Assembly (NCBI GenBank): GCA_017607445.1
Contig: JAEVHH010000005.1
Span: 2,547,001-2,611,000 of the forward strand
Source: Histoplasma ohiense
Taxonomy: Eukaryota; Ascomycota; Eurotiomycetes; Onygenales; Ajellomycetaceae
DNA: 64,000 bases
Reading direction: 5' to 3'
The notes beneath the pieces were generated by a model that saw only the letters and a list, made by a program, of their open reading frames with translations, searched no databases and had not been told where the DNA came from. Of this stretch, positions 36,301 to 47,403 are shown one piece after another. Position numbers and translations under genes: made by a program. Position 1 is the stretch's first letter; the number at the start of each line of letters is the position of its first letter.

Positions 36301-36956
36301 TTCAACTTCTTTCTCATTGAATATATCTGTGAAGTCTTTGTACAATTTGAGTAGTTTCTTGTGTGATTTCTTGAGATCTTTGAGTTCTAACTTTTCTAAC
36401 ACTTTTTTGATATTCATTATACTAGTAGTGAACACTTGAACATTCTTCTTCTTATGTGTTTGATGAATTAGTAGTTTGTACACTTTCACTGATATCTGAA
36501 TAAGATCAGTGATTCTATTGACATTCTTCTTATAAATATAATTGCCTTCTGAGAAAATAAGACAGTAGTTGTGTGCATTCAACAAAGTTTCAAATTCTGT
36601 GAGCTATGATAGACTGAGTATTAGATTGTACTGAAGATTTTGTATTTCATATGTGTATACATTCTTTTTCTCATATCCTTCTACATTGATATTAAATCTT
36701 ACTATATTGTAGAAGGTGAATCCTCTGAGACTGTCAAATTCACTTAGTTTATACAGTTTGAAAAAGAGAATATGCTGGAGTTTATGCTTCTCAATCAGCT
36801 GAGTGTCTATAAGAGTGTAATGAAGAAAACCACTGTCTATCATTGCTTATATATTGATTAGATTATTTACAATGATAGAGATTATGATTACATCTGCTTG
36901 TATCTTCTACTTAAATCTTCAGCTAGCTTTCTGCTTCTTGAGCTCTCATTCATATT

Positions 36957-37844
36957 TTAAAATGAGAGCTCATCTTTTCTCTGTTCTTGCCTATTCACAG
37001 ATGACACAGCATTTACATGTGTGAGGGGTTTACTTGAAGTGATTGTATTTGAACATTGATTTATGAAGTGCTCTGACTTGTTGCAGTGTATGCAGACTTC
37101 TCTGATGATTTGATAAGTGATATTCTTCTCTGAGATATTGGAGACTCTCAGATGACTTGTGTTTATGTGTGGAACTCAGTTCATTAATTCTGATTCAGAG
37201 ATGAGAAGTGCTGAAGAGTGGTTTGAGATATATACATTTGTTCAGTGAAATCCTCTGCAATTTTAAAGTGTGTGAAACTGAGACAGATTGTTGTTCAACA
37301 GACAAAGATTAGCACAGAATTTGCTGTATATTGAGAGCTTTGAATGCTCTATATTTTGATTATGCAATTGAAAGTTCAAGTTCTTGAACAATATATTGAT
37401 TTTGATAGTGTTATTTCAGTCTTGCCCATCTGCTTCTAGAAGCTTGTGTTTGAATTCAGAAAGATAAATTGTCAACATAACATTTATCTGATGAGTTTGA
37501 TTAAGCCAGTCTAATGTCTTGGCTTGAAGTGTAGAATTGAGAAAGAGAAAGTTAAGTTGTTGAAAGACTAGCTCTGATGTATGCTGATCATTCTGACAAT
37601 GACTCATTCAGAATTGAAATTTCACTAACACATTATCATTCAATCTGCTATGAATATATCATACTTGATTGAATAGTGAGTCTATTGCTCATTCATTGAT
37701 GTTCAATTTGATGTTTACTTTTGACTTTCATATGAGGTAGAGTGCTAGATCTTCTTTGTATTTGTCAAGGATTGAAAGTTTCTCTCTTGAGAGCTTTTCA
37801 TGAGATGTGAGTGTAGAAGAAACAGTGAATATGAAAGTGTTCAT
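36957..37844 (-). pseudogene. G1-5 gag (decayed)
   Basis: 888 nt from ATG 37844 to TAA 36957-36959. Capsid region is readable (SHCQNDQHTSELVFQQLN at about 37600). The heptamer at the gag end is mutated to GAGAAAA. Interrupted by TGA. Confidence 0.85.
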
Positions 37845-38345
37845 CTCAGTAAATCATTGTTGCAATTCAGTCATCTGTAGCACTTGCTGCTGGAGGATAC
37901 TTTATAGATCTAAATTGTCATTCACTGCATTTGAATGTGACAGATGTTCATAGAATTGTTTGTAGTTCATTTCAATATCTAAGAATATGTAATAATAATA
38001 AAAGAAAAAGAATACTTGTAGACACTCAGTTCTCTCACAGATACTATTTGCAGTGTTGCAGCACTAAGCTTGATCAAGCTTCTTTGTGAACACTATTCAC
38101 AGTGTTATGATTTGTAGACATTTGAGTCTTGTAGAACACAGTTGATTGTGTTTCAGACACTTAGACACAACAGTCTATATAACTAATGATAAAAGCACTC
38201 AGACTCACAAGAGATCTCTTGTAACAACTAGACACTCAGATCTATAAACAACACACTCAAGTGTAAGAACTGATAACAATGCACTTGAGTGTAAGAACTA
38301 ATAACAAAACACTCAGATCTTAAATACAGAAGAATCAATTTATAA

Positions 38346-38879
38346 TATAATGAATGTATTTTGATTAATGATCTAGCACTATTCTAATACAGATTATGAA
38401 TTGATTAAGAAAAGAAAGAGAAAAGAAATCAGAAGAAAAGATCATACAAAGAAAGTTCTTATAGAGAGAATTTCAGAGTGAAAGAATATCAGAAGCCACT
38501 TCACAGTGAAGTGCAGAGCAGAAGAATGTTAAGAGCTACATGAAAGAATTATTAGAAACTATACAAGCACAGAGTATGAGATGAGAGAATCATTGAGAGC
38601 TACACAGAAGAATTGTTAGAAACTATACAAGTGCAGAGTGTAAGGCAGAAGAATCATTGAAGACTACACAGAAGAATCATTAGAGACTACACAAGTGCAG
38701 AACACAGAGTGAGAGAATGTTAGAAGCTATATAGAAGAATTATTAGAGACTATATAAGCACAGAGCACAGAGTGGAAGAACATTGAAAGTTACACAAAGT
38801 CACAACAGTCAGAAACAAGCAGATGCAGAAGGGGAGTTGATTGTGTAAGTTAATTACTAACAGATGCTAATTCATCACA
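38346..38879 (-). repeat. G1-5 5' LTR
   Basis: 534 bp, plus-strand TATAATGAATG to CATCACA. Followed by GTATG, the right-hand target duplication. Confidence 0.9.
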
Positions 38880-38884
38880 GTATG

Positions 38885-39636
38885 CAGACTTCTCTGACAA
38901 TTCAGTTGATGACATTCTTCTCTGAAACATTGAGAATCTTTGAGTGATTTGTGTTTACATGTGAGACTCAGTTTATTGATTCTGATTCAGAGATGGAGAA
39001 TGCTGTAGAGTGGTTTGAAGTGTATGCATTTGTTCAGCAGAATTCTCTGCAATTTTGAAGTGTATGAAACTGAGACAGATTGTTGTTCAACAGATAAAGA
39101 TCAGTGCAGAATTTGCTATATATTGAGAGCTTCAGACACTCTATATTTCAGTTATGCAATTGAAAATTCAAATTCTTGAACAGTATGTTGATCTTGACAG
39201 TATTGTCTCAGTCTTGCTCATCTGCTTCTAGAAGCTTACAATTGAATTCAGAAAGATAAGTTGTCAATATGATATTCATCTGACAAGTCTGATTAAATCA
39301 GTCTAACATCTTGACTTGAAGTGTAGAATTGAGGAAGAGGAAGTCAAGTTGTTGAAAGATTAACTCTGATATACACTGATGATTCTGACAATGACTCATT
39401 CAGAGTTGAAATTTTGCTAACACATCATCATTCAATCTACTATAAATATATCACACTTGATTGGATAGTGAGTCTATTGCTCATTCATCAATGTTCAATT
39501 TGATGTTTACTTTTGACTTTCACATAAGATAGAGCACTAGATTTTTCTTGTATTTATTGAGAATTGAAAGCTTCTCTCTTGAAGACTTTTCATGAGACAT
39601 GGGTGTAGAAGAAACAGTGAACACAGAAGTGCTCAT
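38885..39636 (-). pseudogene. G1-4 gag, N-terminal part
   Basis: 752 nt from ATG 39636 to the G1-5 insertion. Together with 31068-31203 it makes 888 nt. Decayed by TGA stops. Confidence 0.85.
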
Positions 39637-40169
39637 CTCAGTAAATCATTATTACAATTCAATCATCTATAACATCTGCTGTCAAAGAATGCTTTATAGA
39701 TCTAAGTTATCATCCATCATATTTGAATGCAGCAGATGTTCATAGAATTGTTCATAGTTCATTTCAATGTCTAAAAATATGTAATAATAATAAAATAAAA
39801 AAAAAAAGAAAAGAAATACTTGTAGACACTCAGCTCTCTCACAGACACTATTCACAGTATTGCAGTACTAAGTTTTATCAAACTTCTTCATGAACACTAT
39901 TCACAGTATTACAGTTTGTAGACACTTGAGCTTTGTAGAACACAGTTGATTGTGTCTCAGACATTTAGATACAACAGTCTATATAACTAACAACAGAGAC
40001 ATTCAGATTCATGAGAGATCTCTTGTAATAATTAGACACTCAGATCTGTAAACAACATACTCAGATGTAAAAACTGATAACAACACACTCAGATCTTAAA
40101 TGACATACTCAGATATAAGAACTAATAACAAGACACTCAGATTTTAAATGTAGAAGAATCAATTTGTAA

Positions 40170-40782
40170 TGTAATAAATGTACTTTGATTAATGATCTAG
40201 CACTATTCTAATACAGATTATGAATTGATTAAGAAAAGAAAGAGAAAAGAAATCAGAAGAGAAGATTGTACAAAGAAGATTTTTATAGAGAGAAGTTCAA
40301 AGTGAAAGAATATCAGAAGTCACTTCACAGTGAAATACAGAGCAGAAGAACATTAAAAAATACATGTAAAAATTATTAGAAACTACACAAATGTGAAGCA
40401 TGGAGTGAGAGAATCATTGAGAGCTATACAGAAGAATCATTAGAAACTATACAAGCACAGAATATGAAGCAGAAGAATGTTAGAAACTATATGAAAGAAT
40501 TGTTAGAGACTATACAAACACAGAGCATGAAGCAGAAGAATGTTAAGAGTTATACAGAAGAATTGTTAGAAACTACACAAGTATGAAACACAGAGCAGAA
40601 AAACATTGAAGATTATGTGAGATTACAACAGTCAGAAACAAGCAGATGCAGAAGAGAAGTTGATTGTATAAGTAGTGAAAGAACATTGAGAGTTACATAA
40701 GATCACAACAGTCAGAAATGAGCAGGTGCAGAAGAGGAGTTGATTGCATAAGTTAATTACTAACAGATGCTAATCTGTCACA
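40170..40782 (-). repeat. G1-4 5' LTR with 80-bp duplication
   Basis: 613 bp, 80 bp longer than its partner LTR. The segments 40594-40673 and 40674-40753 are tandem copies of the same 80-bp piece near the LTR end. Confidence 0.9.
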
Positions 40783-41688
40783 CAGATGTATATTCAAGAA
40801 CAGATATTTCAGCATATTTAATCAATAATAACAACTGCTTATACTTTTGAGATAGATGATGAGTCTCTGATTCAGAATCTCTATAAATATGAATCATACA
40901 AGAAATTCATGATTTGCTGATGATTGAGCACTTAGAATATGAAATTATATACAACATCATTATTCAAAAATTCTACTGATCAGATATATTGAATGATATA
41001 CATCAGTTTGTACACAACTGTAATTGCTGCAGCTCAGTAACAATATAATATGAATATTAAAAAGAGAAACTGAAGCTTCTATCTATTTCTAATTAAATTT
41101 GATATAATATAGCTATTGATTTTGCAGTTTTCTTACTCAAAAGCAGAGATTCTACAAATATTCTAGTTATTGTTGACTGATTCAGTAAGAATATAATACT
41201 ACAGCTCTATAATAAGATGAATATTGAAGTAGTTGCAGATGTCTTCATCAGAAGTCTGTTCTATCATATATATAATCTATCTTTATTTATTATATTAGAT
41301 AGAGACAGTCAATTCATCAGTGCACTCTGAGTCTGTGTATATCAATTATTAAGAATTGAACAAAAGTTATCAACAGTGTATTACTCAGAAACTGATGAAG
41401 CTACTGAGAGAATGATATAAATAGTAAAGAATATTCTCTGTAAGTTCTGTAATTATACACAAAACAACTGAAACAATCTGCTGTTATATACTGAGATTGA
41501 AATTAACAGTCAAGATTCTGTCACAACAGATGTAAGCTCATTTTTTCTTTTATATGAATATAATTTAGAGATTTTGAACTTTTTCAAAACTTTTTGAGAA
41601 ACTGTATATATCTGCAGTCTCATACAGACAACAGAGAATACTATAAATAAATTAAAAAAAGTCTGCAAATAAGCAGAAGCTTCAATGA
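40783..41688 (+). pseudogene. G1-3 pol, integrase (second fragment)
   Basis: Integrase zinc finger and core of the host copy, continuing from 26916 after G1-4. Strongly decayed. Ends at AATGA (41684-41688), the target duplication of G1-6. Confidence 0.85.
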
Positions 41689-42285
41689 TGTAACGGGCGT
41701 ACTTCGATTAACGATTTGATACTATCCTAATTACAGATTACGAATTGATTAAGGAAAGAAAGAGAAAAGAAATCAGAAGAAAAGGTCGTACGAAGGGGGT
41801 TCTTATAGGGGAAAGTTCGGGGCGGAAGAATATCAGAAGCCGCTCCACAGTGGAGCGCGGAGCGGAAGAACATTAAGGGGTACGCGTAAGAATCGTTAGA
41901 AGTTACGCGAGCGCGGAACGTGGGGCGGGGGAATCATTGAGGGCTACGCGGAAGAATCGTTAGAGACTACGCGAGCGCGGAGCACAGAGCGGGAGAACGT
42001 AAGGAGCTACGCGGAAGAATCGTTAGAGACTACGCGAGCGCGGAACACAGAGCGGGGGAACGTAAGGAGCTACGCGGAAGAATTGTTAGAGACTACGCGA
42101 GCGCGGAGCACGGAGCGGAAGAATGTTAAGAGCTACACGGAAGAATCGTTAGAAACTACACGAGCGCGGAGCACGGAGCGGAAGAACATCGAGGGTTACA
42201 CGAGGTCACAACAGCCAGGAACAAGCGGGTGCAGAAGGGGAGTTGGTTGTGTAAGTTAATTACTAACAGATGCTAACCCGTCACA
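41689..42285 (-). repeat. G1-6 3' LTR with 63-bp tandem units
   Basis: 597 bp, plus-strand TGTAACGGGCG to CCCGTCACA. About five 63-bp units run from 41891 to about 42205, one more unit than in the 534-bp LTRs. TATAA box (minus) at 41813-41817. CpG-rich and only lightly mutated. Confidence 0.95.
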
Positions 42286-45200
42286 TTATCCCCCCCTACT
42301 GAGGTGAGTGAGGACTCGTAGGTGTCGAGGGCGGCGGTGTCCTCCAAGGCGGACGTGGGTTCCCAGGTCGGATGATTGTATCCTACCCATTTGACAAGGT
42401 ATTCACGGCGGCGGTGGTTGGTTCTATCGTCAAGGATTGCTTCAATTTCCCACTCAAGTTCATTGTCTTCTCCTACAATGGTGGGTGGCTGCCAATCAGA
42501 GGTTCTCTGTGAGGGGAATGGATCCTCAGCTGCGGGTCGGAGCAGGTTCATATGAAAGATGTTGTGGATGCCAGGTGGGGTGTCGAGTTGATAATCATGT
42601 GTGCCTAGCACTTCCTTCACTGTATACTTGGCATGGTGATAATCTAGCATACACAAGGGGTGGTCCATTCTTATGTTCTTGAGGTCCAGCCAGACTTTGT
42701 CTCCTACATGGTATTGGGTCGCAGGACTCCTTCTGGTGTTTGCTTGATCCTCATAATCTTGCTGAGTGCTGGCCATTGAAGCTTCTGCCCATTCATGGGC
42801 TTTCTTCAGCTTGCTCACAATGTTCTCTGCCGCCTGTATGGGGCTGCGGGCGTGTGCGGTTTCTCGGAGAGTCTCAGGGAAGTCCAGGACCTCTAAGTTG
42901 TATCCATGTAGAAGGAAGAATGGGCTTACGCCTGTCGTAGCAGAATCTCGACTGTTAATCACAATCTCAGTGTGTGGCAGCAGGTTGCTCCAGTTGTCTT
43001 GCACATAATTGCAGAACTTATGGAGGATGTTCTTTACCATTTGTATCATCCTCTCAGTAGCTCCATCAGTCTCTGGGTGGTACACCATTGATAACTTTCA
43101 TTCAATTCTTAATAATTGGCATACACAGGCCCAGAGTGCGCTGACGAATTGACTGCCTCTATCTGACACAATGGATGAAGGCAGGCTGTGCATATGATAG
43201 AATGAGCTTCTGACAAAGGCATCTGCAACTACTTCGGCGTCCATCTTGTCACAGGGCTGTAGTATTACACCCTTGCTGAGTCAGTTGACAATGACTAGAA
43301 TGTTCGTAGAACCTCCACTTTTGGGTAAAGAAACTGCAAAATCAATAGCTATATCACACCAAGTTCAGTTGGGGACAGATAGGGGCTTCAGCATCCCTTT
43401 TTGGCATTCACACCATGCCATCACTGAGCCACAGTGATCACAGTTGCATATGAACCAGTGTATGTCTTTCAACATATCTGGCCAGTAGAATTCTCAGGCG
43501 ATGATGTTGTACATGATTTCACATCCTGAGTGCCTGGTCATCAGCAAGTCATGAATTTCTTGCATGATCTGTGTTTGTAGAGGTTCTGAATCAGAGACCC
43601 ATTGCCTATCTCAAAAGTGTAAGCAGTTGTCATCATCAATTGAACATGCTGAGATATCTGTTCTTGGGTATACACCTGCGGGGAATTGAGGTGCTTTGCT
43701 TCATATGGCTTCGGCAGCTTGTTGCCAGAATTCATCTGCCTCTGCTGCTAGTCTCCATTGTTCTTCGAGCAAGAGTTCTTGAGCTCGGGACTGGTTGATA
43801 TGTACGCGGGGTTCATCTGGTTGCGTAGGACTTTCTATGATTGCAGGGTCGATTAACCAATGCTCTCAGTGTTTCCACTTGTCATCCAAGTCATCAGATG
43901 GCATATCTTGTTCTCAGTGGGACAGGGCATCCGCAAGGGTGTTCTCTACTCCAGGTCGATAACAAATTGTGAACAAAAAACAGCTAAGAAACAATGACCA
44001 ACACATATGCCTCTCAGTGAGCTTACAAGTGGTTGTGAAGTACTCTAGGTTCTTATGATCAGTAACAATCTCAAACCTCTCAACACTCATGAGTTCAGAT
44101 TCCCATTCTTCAAGGCATTGTATGATCGCTAGGAGCTCCTTGTCATAGATCTCATAGTTGCATTCAGCAGGCGACATCTTTTTTGAGGTGAAGGCACAGA
44201 GTCATAGAACACCTTCATTATCATATTGCATCAGTGCCCCACCTACTACATAACCTGAGGCATCCGTTTCGAGAATCATATGCTTATCCAGATCAAATGA
44301 TTGCAGCATTGGGGCGCTTGTGAACATACACTTCAGCTTTTTGAATGCTGCGTCCACTTCATCAGTCCATTGGAATATGGTGTCTTTCTGGGTCAGATCC
44401 ATCAGTGGTTGTATGATATTGGAGAAGTCTTTGATGAACCTTTGGTAGAAGTTGGTGAATCCTAGGAAGCTTCTAGTCCCTTTTACTGAGACTGGTGCCT
44501 TCCAGTTGAGGATTGCTTCCACCTTCTTAGAATCCATGCGTACGCCTTTTTCAGCTTCAATGATGAATCCTAGATAGGTCATAGACTTGGTCTCAAAGTC
44601 ACATTTGTCAATATCCACTTGCAGTCCAGCTTTACATAGGCGGTCAAGCACTTGTCGTATGTGCTTGCAGTGCTCAGTGAGCGGTCCATCGGTGAAGATC
44701 AGGATATCATCCATGTACACTGAGGCAATCTCATCAAGCAGGTCTCATAGGGCCCAGTTAATGTATTTCTGGAACATGCTCAGAGCATTCACTAATCCAA
44801 AGGGGGTCACTGTCCATTCATATAATCCGTAACGCGTACAAAAAGCGGTTAGCCATTCATCACCTTCATTAATCCTTATCTTATAGAAGGCCACAGAGAT
44901 GTCAAGCTTCATAAACCATTTTGCTTTTCCTACTCATTCAAGTGTTTCATTGATGAGTGGGAGAGGGTATCAATCCTTCCGTGTAATCTTGTTGAGTCCT
45001 CAGTAGTCAACACAGAATCATAAGCCTTCTTCTGATTTCTTCACGAACAGTACAGGTGCTGCGGTGGGTGAGTTGCTAACACAAATGAAGCCTTTGTCCA
45101 ATAGTCCATTGAGTGTTTTTTGTAGAACAAGGAGCTTGTCGTGCGACATGCTGTAGAGAGGACCCCAGGGTGGTTGCAGGTTCTTACCATCCTCCTTGAT

Positions 45201-45923
45201 GAGCTCAATTGTATGATCTATGCTGGGTCCTCAGTGAGGAGGAAGCTTTTCAGCTTCTTTTTCATCGAACATATCTGCAAAGTCTTTGTACAATTCAGAT
45301 AGTTCCTTGCACAGTTTCTTGAGGTCTTTGAGTTCTAGCTTTTCTAATGCTTTTTTGATATCCATCATGCTAGCAGCGAACACTTGGACGTTCTTCTTCT
45401 CATGCACTTGGTGGGTTAGTAGTTTGTATGCTTCCACTGATATCTGGGTGAGATCAGCAGTCCTATCAACATCCTTCTCATAAACACAGTCGCCTCCTGG
45501 GAAAATAAGGCAGCAGTTGCATGCATCCAACAAGGTTCCAAATTCTGTGAGCCATGATAGGCCGAGCATTAGATTGTACTCAAGGCCTTGTATTTCATAT
45601 GTGTATACATTCTTTTTCTCGTGTCCTCCTATGTCAACATTAAATCTTACCATGTTGTAAGAGGCAGATCCTCTGGGGCTGTCAAATCCACTGAGCTTAC
45701 ACAGTTTGGGAAAGGGGATACACTGGAGCTTATGCTTCTCGACCAGCTGGGTGTCTATAAGAGCGTAGTGAAGGAAACCACTGTCTACCATTGCTCATAC
45801 ATTGACTAAGCTATTTACAATGACAGGGACCATGATTGCATCCACTTGCATCTCCTGCTCAAATCTCCAGCTAGCTTTCTGCTCCTTGAGCTCTCATCCG
45901 TGTTTTAGGGCGAGAGCTTGTCT
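42273..45923 (-). pseudogene. G1-6 pol: protease, RT, RNase H, integrase, chromodomain
   Basis: Single frame from the frameshift site to a TAG inside the 3' LTR (42273-42275). Protease DSG is in MVDSGFLHYALID (45791). Reverse transcriptase is intact at its active site, VYMDDILIFTD (about 44725-44690). RNase H is at about 44380-43920. The integrase zinc finger (H-H, CNCDHC) lies at about 43560-43440. The core has all three acidic residues: IAIDFA, VSDRGSQF and DGATERM (43065). The chromodomain, WEIEAILDD to EYLVKWVGYNHPTWEP, is at about 42460-42350 and intact. At least a dozen TGA codons interrupt it, at positions where CGA (Arg) or TGG (Trp) is expected. Not functional as is, but the best family reference. 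Confidence 0.95.
42286..42300 (-). promoter_or_regulatory. G1-6 polypurine tract
   Basis: On the minus strand AGTAGGGGGGGATAA abuts the 3' LTR (TGTGACGG), the expected plus-strand DNA primer. Confidence 0.75.
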
Positions 45924-46792
45924 TTTCCCTGTTCTTGCCTATCCACGGGCGACACAGTGTTTACGCGTGTGGGGGGTTTACTCAGAGTGATTGCATTCAG
46001 ACATTGATTTGCGAAGTGCTCTGACTTGTCGCAGCATATGCAGACTCCTCTGGTGATTCAGTCGGCGGTGTCCTTCCCTGAGACATTGGGGACCCTCGGG
46101 CGACTTGTGTTTACATGTGGGACCCAGTCCATTGGTTCTGGTTCGGAGGCGGGGGGCGCTGCAGAGTGGTTCGGAGCATACACATTTGTTCAGCAGAATC
46201 CTCTGTGATTTTGGAGCGCACGGAACTGAGACAGGTTGTTGTCCAACAGGCGAAGATCAGCACAGAATTCACTGTATGTTGAGAGCTTCGGACACCCTAC
46301 ACTTCAGTTATGCAATTGGAAGTTCAAGTTCTTGAACAACATGTTGATCTTGACAGCATCATCCCAGTCTTGCCCACCTGCTTCTAGGAGCTTGCAATCG
46401 AATTCAGAAAGATAAGTTGCCAACACAACATCCATCTGATGAGTCCGATTAAGCCAGTCTAACACCTTGGCTTGAAGCGTAGGATTGAGGAAGAGGGAGT
46501 TGAGTTGTCGGAAGACTAGCTCTGGCGTACACTGGTGGTCCTGGCAATGGCTCATCCAGGGTTGGAATTTTGCTAACACATCACCATCCAACCTGCTATG
46601 GATATACCACACTTGATTGGATAATGAGCCTATTGCTTGTCCATCGATGTCCAATTTGGTGTTTGCTTTTGACTTCCACACGAGGTAGAGTGCTAGGTCT
46701 CCCTCATATTTGTCGAGGATTGAGAGCTTCTCTCTTGAGGGCTTTTCGTGAGGCGCGGGCGTAGGAGGAACAGTGAACACAGAAGTGCTCAT
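45905..46792 (-). pseudogene. G1-6 gag
   Basis: 888 nt, 295 codons plus TAA (45905-45907), from ATG 46792 (MSTSVFTVPPTPAPHEKPSR). The capsid is readable (LVWKSKANTKLDIDGQ, LPxLYW-like segments). A zinc knuckle CICCDKSEHFANQC lies at about 46042-46001. Two in-frame TGA codons are present, one (46301-46303) from Trp; at the other, near 46190, G1-7 has CAA, so the ancestor was probably CGA. Gag forms the particle; frameshifting at 45923-45929 would give Gag-Pol. Confidence 0.9.
45923..45929 (-). other. -1 frameshift slippery heptamer of G1
   Basis: Minus-strand G GGA AAA, with GGA beginning at 45928 in the gag frame (46792 and 45928 are equal modulo 3). The -1 frame from 45923 joins pol directly. 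The gag stop starts 15 nt further on, the same spacing as in G2. Also intact in G1-2 (23491-23497); mutated to GAGAAAA in G1-4, G1-5, G1-7 and G1-8. Confidence 0.75.
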
Positions 46793-47271
46793 TTCAGCAA
46801 GTTGTCATTGCAATTCAGCCATCTGTAGCACCTGCTGCTGGAGGATGCTTCGTAGGTCTAAGTTATCATCCACCACATTCAGGTGTGGTGGATGTTTGTA
46901 GGATTGCTTGTAGTTCATTTTGATATCTAAGGACATATAATAATAAAAAAAAGAAAAGGAATACTCAGTCCTCTCACAGGCACTATTTGCAGTGTTGCAG
47001 TGCTAAGCTTGGTCAAGCTTCTTTGTGAATGCTATTCACAGTGTTACAGTTCGTAGGCACTCGGGCCTCATAGAACACAGTCGATTGTGTTTCAAATGCT
47101 TAGACACAACAGCCTATATAACTAACAATAAGGGCACTCGGGCCCATGAGGGATCTCTTGTAATGACTAGGCACTCAGGCCTGTAAACGACGCACTCAGG
47201 CGTAAGAACTGATAACAACACACTTGGGTGTAAGAACTAATAACAAGGCACTCAGGCCTTAAACACAGAAG
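46793..47271 (-). other. G1-6 5' leader
   Basis: Roughly 480 bp between the primer site and gag. No gene. It holds repeated words of the CACTCAGGCCT/CACTCGGGC type spaced about 30-60 bp apart (47059-47262), conserved in position in the other G1 copies; function unknown, possibly packaging. Confidence 0.5.
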
Positions 47272-47403
47272 AATCAATTCGTAATGTAATGGATGTACTT
47301 CAATTAATGATTTGGTACTATCCTAATTACAGATTACGAATTGATTAAGGAAAGAAAGAGAAAAGAAATCAGAAGAAAAGATTGTATGAAGGGGGTTCTT
47401 ATA
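47272..47403 (-). promoter_or_regulatory. G1 promoter and self-priming signals
   Basis: On the minus strand TATAA (47403-47399) is followed by a pyrimidine-rich stretch and, 57 nt downstream, AATCAATTCGTAA (47346-47334). The exact reverse complement TTACGAATTGATT (47284-47272) abuts the LTR end. G1-7 has the same layout (TATAA 48322-48326, arm 48379-48391, arm 48441-48453, also perfect). This is the geometry of Tf1-type self-priming, in which the RNA 5' end pairs with the primer site. The transcript start is inferred. Confidence 0.6.

Larger units (their letters stand above)
31725..36974 (-). pseudogene. G1-5 pol (decayed, interrupted by hAT-2)
   Basis: Protease at about 36843 (MIDSGFLHYTL), reverse transcriptase with YMND box (about 35772-35753), RNase H, integrase and chromodomain. 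The hAT-2 insertion at 31801 lies just downstream of the chromodomain, a few codons before the TAG stop at 31725-31727. The 70 bases between LTR and hAT (31738-31800) keep GGGCGGCGG words and look almost unmutated. Confidence 0.85.
31204..38879 (-). mobile_element. G1-5: gypsy element inserted in G1-4, carrying a small hAT
   Basis: Minus-strand copy with 534-bp LTRs (31204-31737 and 38346-38879) and target duplication GTATG (31199-31203 and 38880-38884). Without the 1.6-kb hAT at 31801-33392 it is about 6.08 kb, the normal size. Heavily decayed except near the hAT. Confidence 0.95.
26917..40782 (-). mobile_element. G1-4: gypsy element inserted in G1-3, split by G1-5
   Basis: Minus-strand copy with LTRs 26917-27449 (533 bp) and 40170-40782 (613 bp) and target duplication CAGAT (26912-26916, 40783-40787). 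G1-5 interrupts gag between 31203 and 38885. When G1-5 and one GTATG are removed, gag is again exactly 888 nt, confirming the nesting. Confidence 0.95.

Noticed and set aside
41891..42205. Regularly repeated units in LTRs resembling a CRISPR array
   Set aside because: The 63-bp units are directly adjacent with no unique spacers, occur within LTRs, and the organism is eukaryotic.
43541..43735. 64-codon minus-strand frame seen in several G1 copies (also 52019-52213 and 56195-56389)
   Set aside because: It is out of phase with pol over the integrase zinc-finger region; the true pol frame there reads through to the catalytic core.
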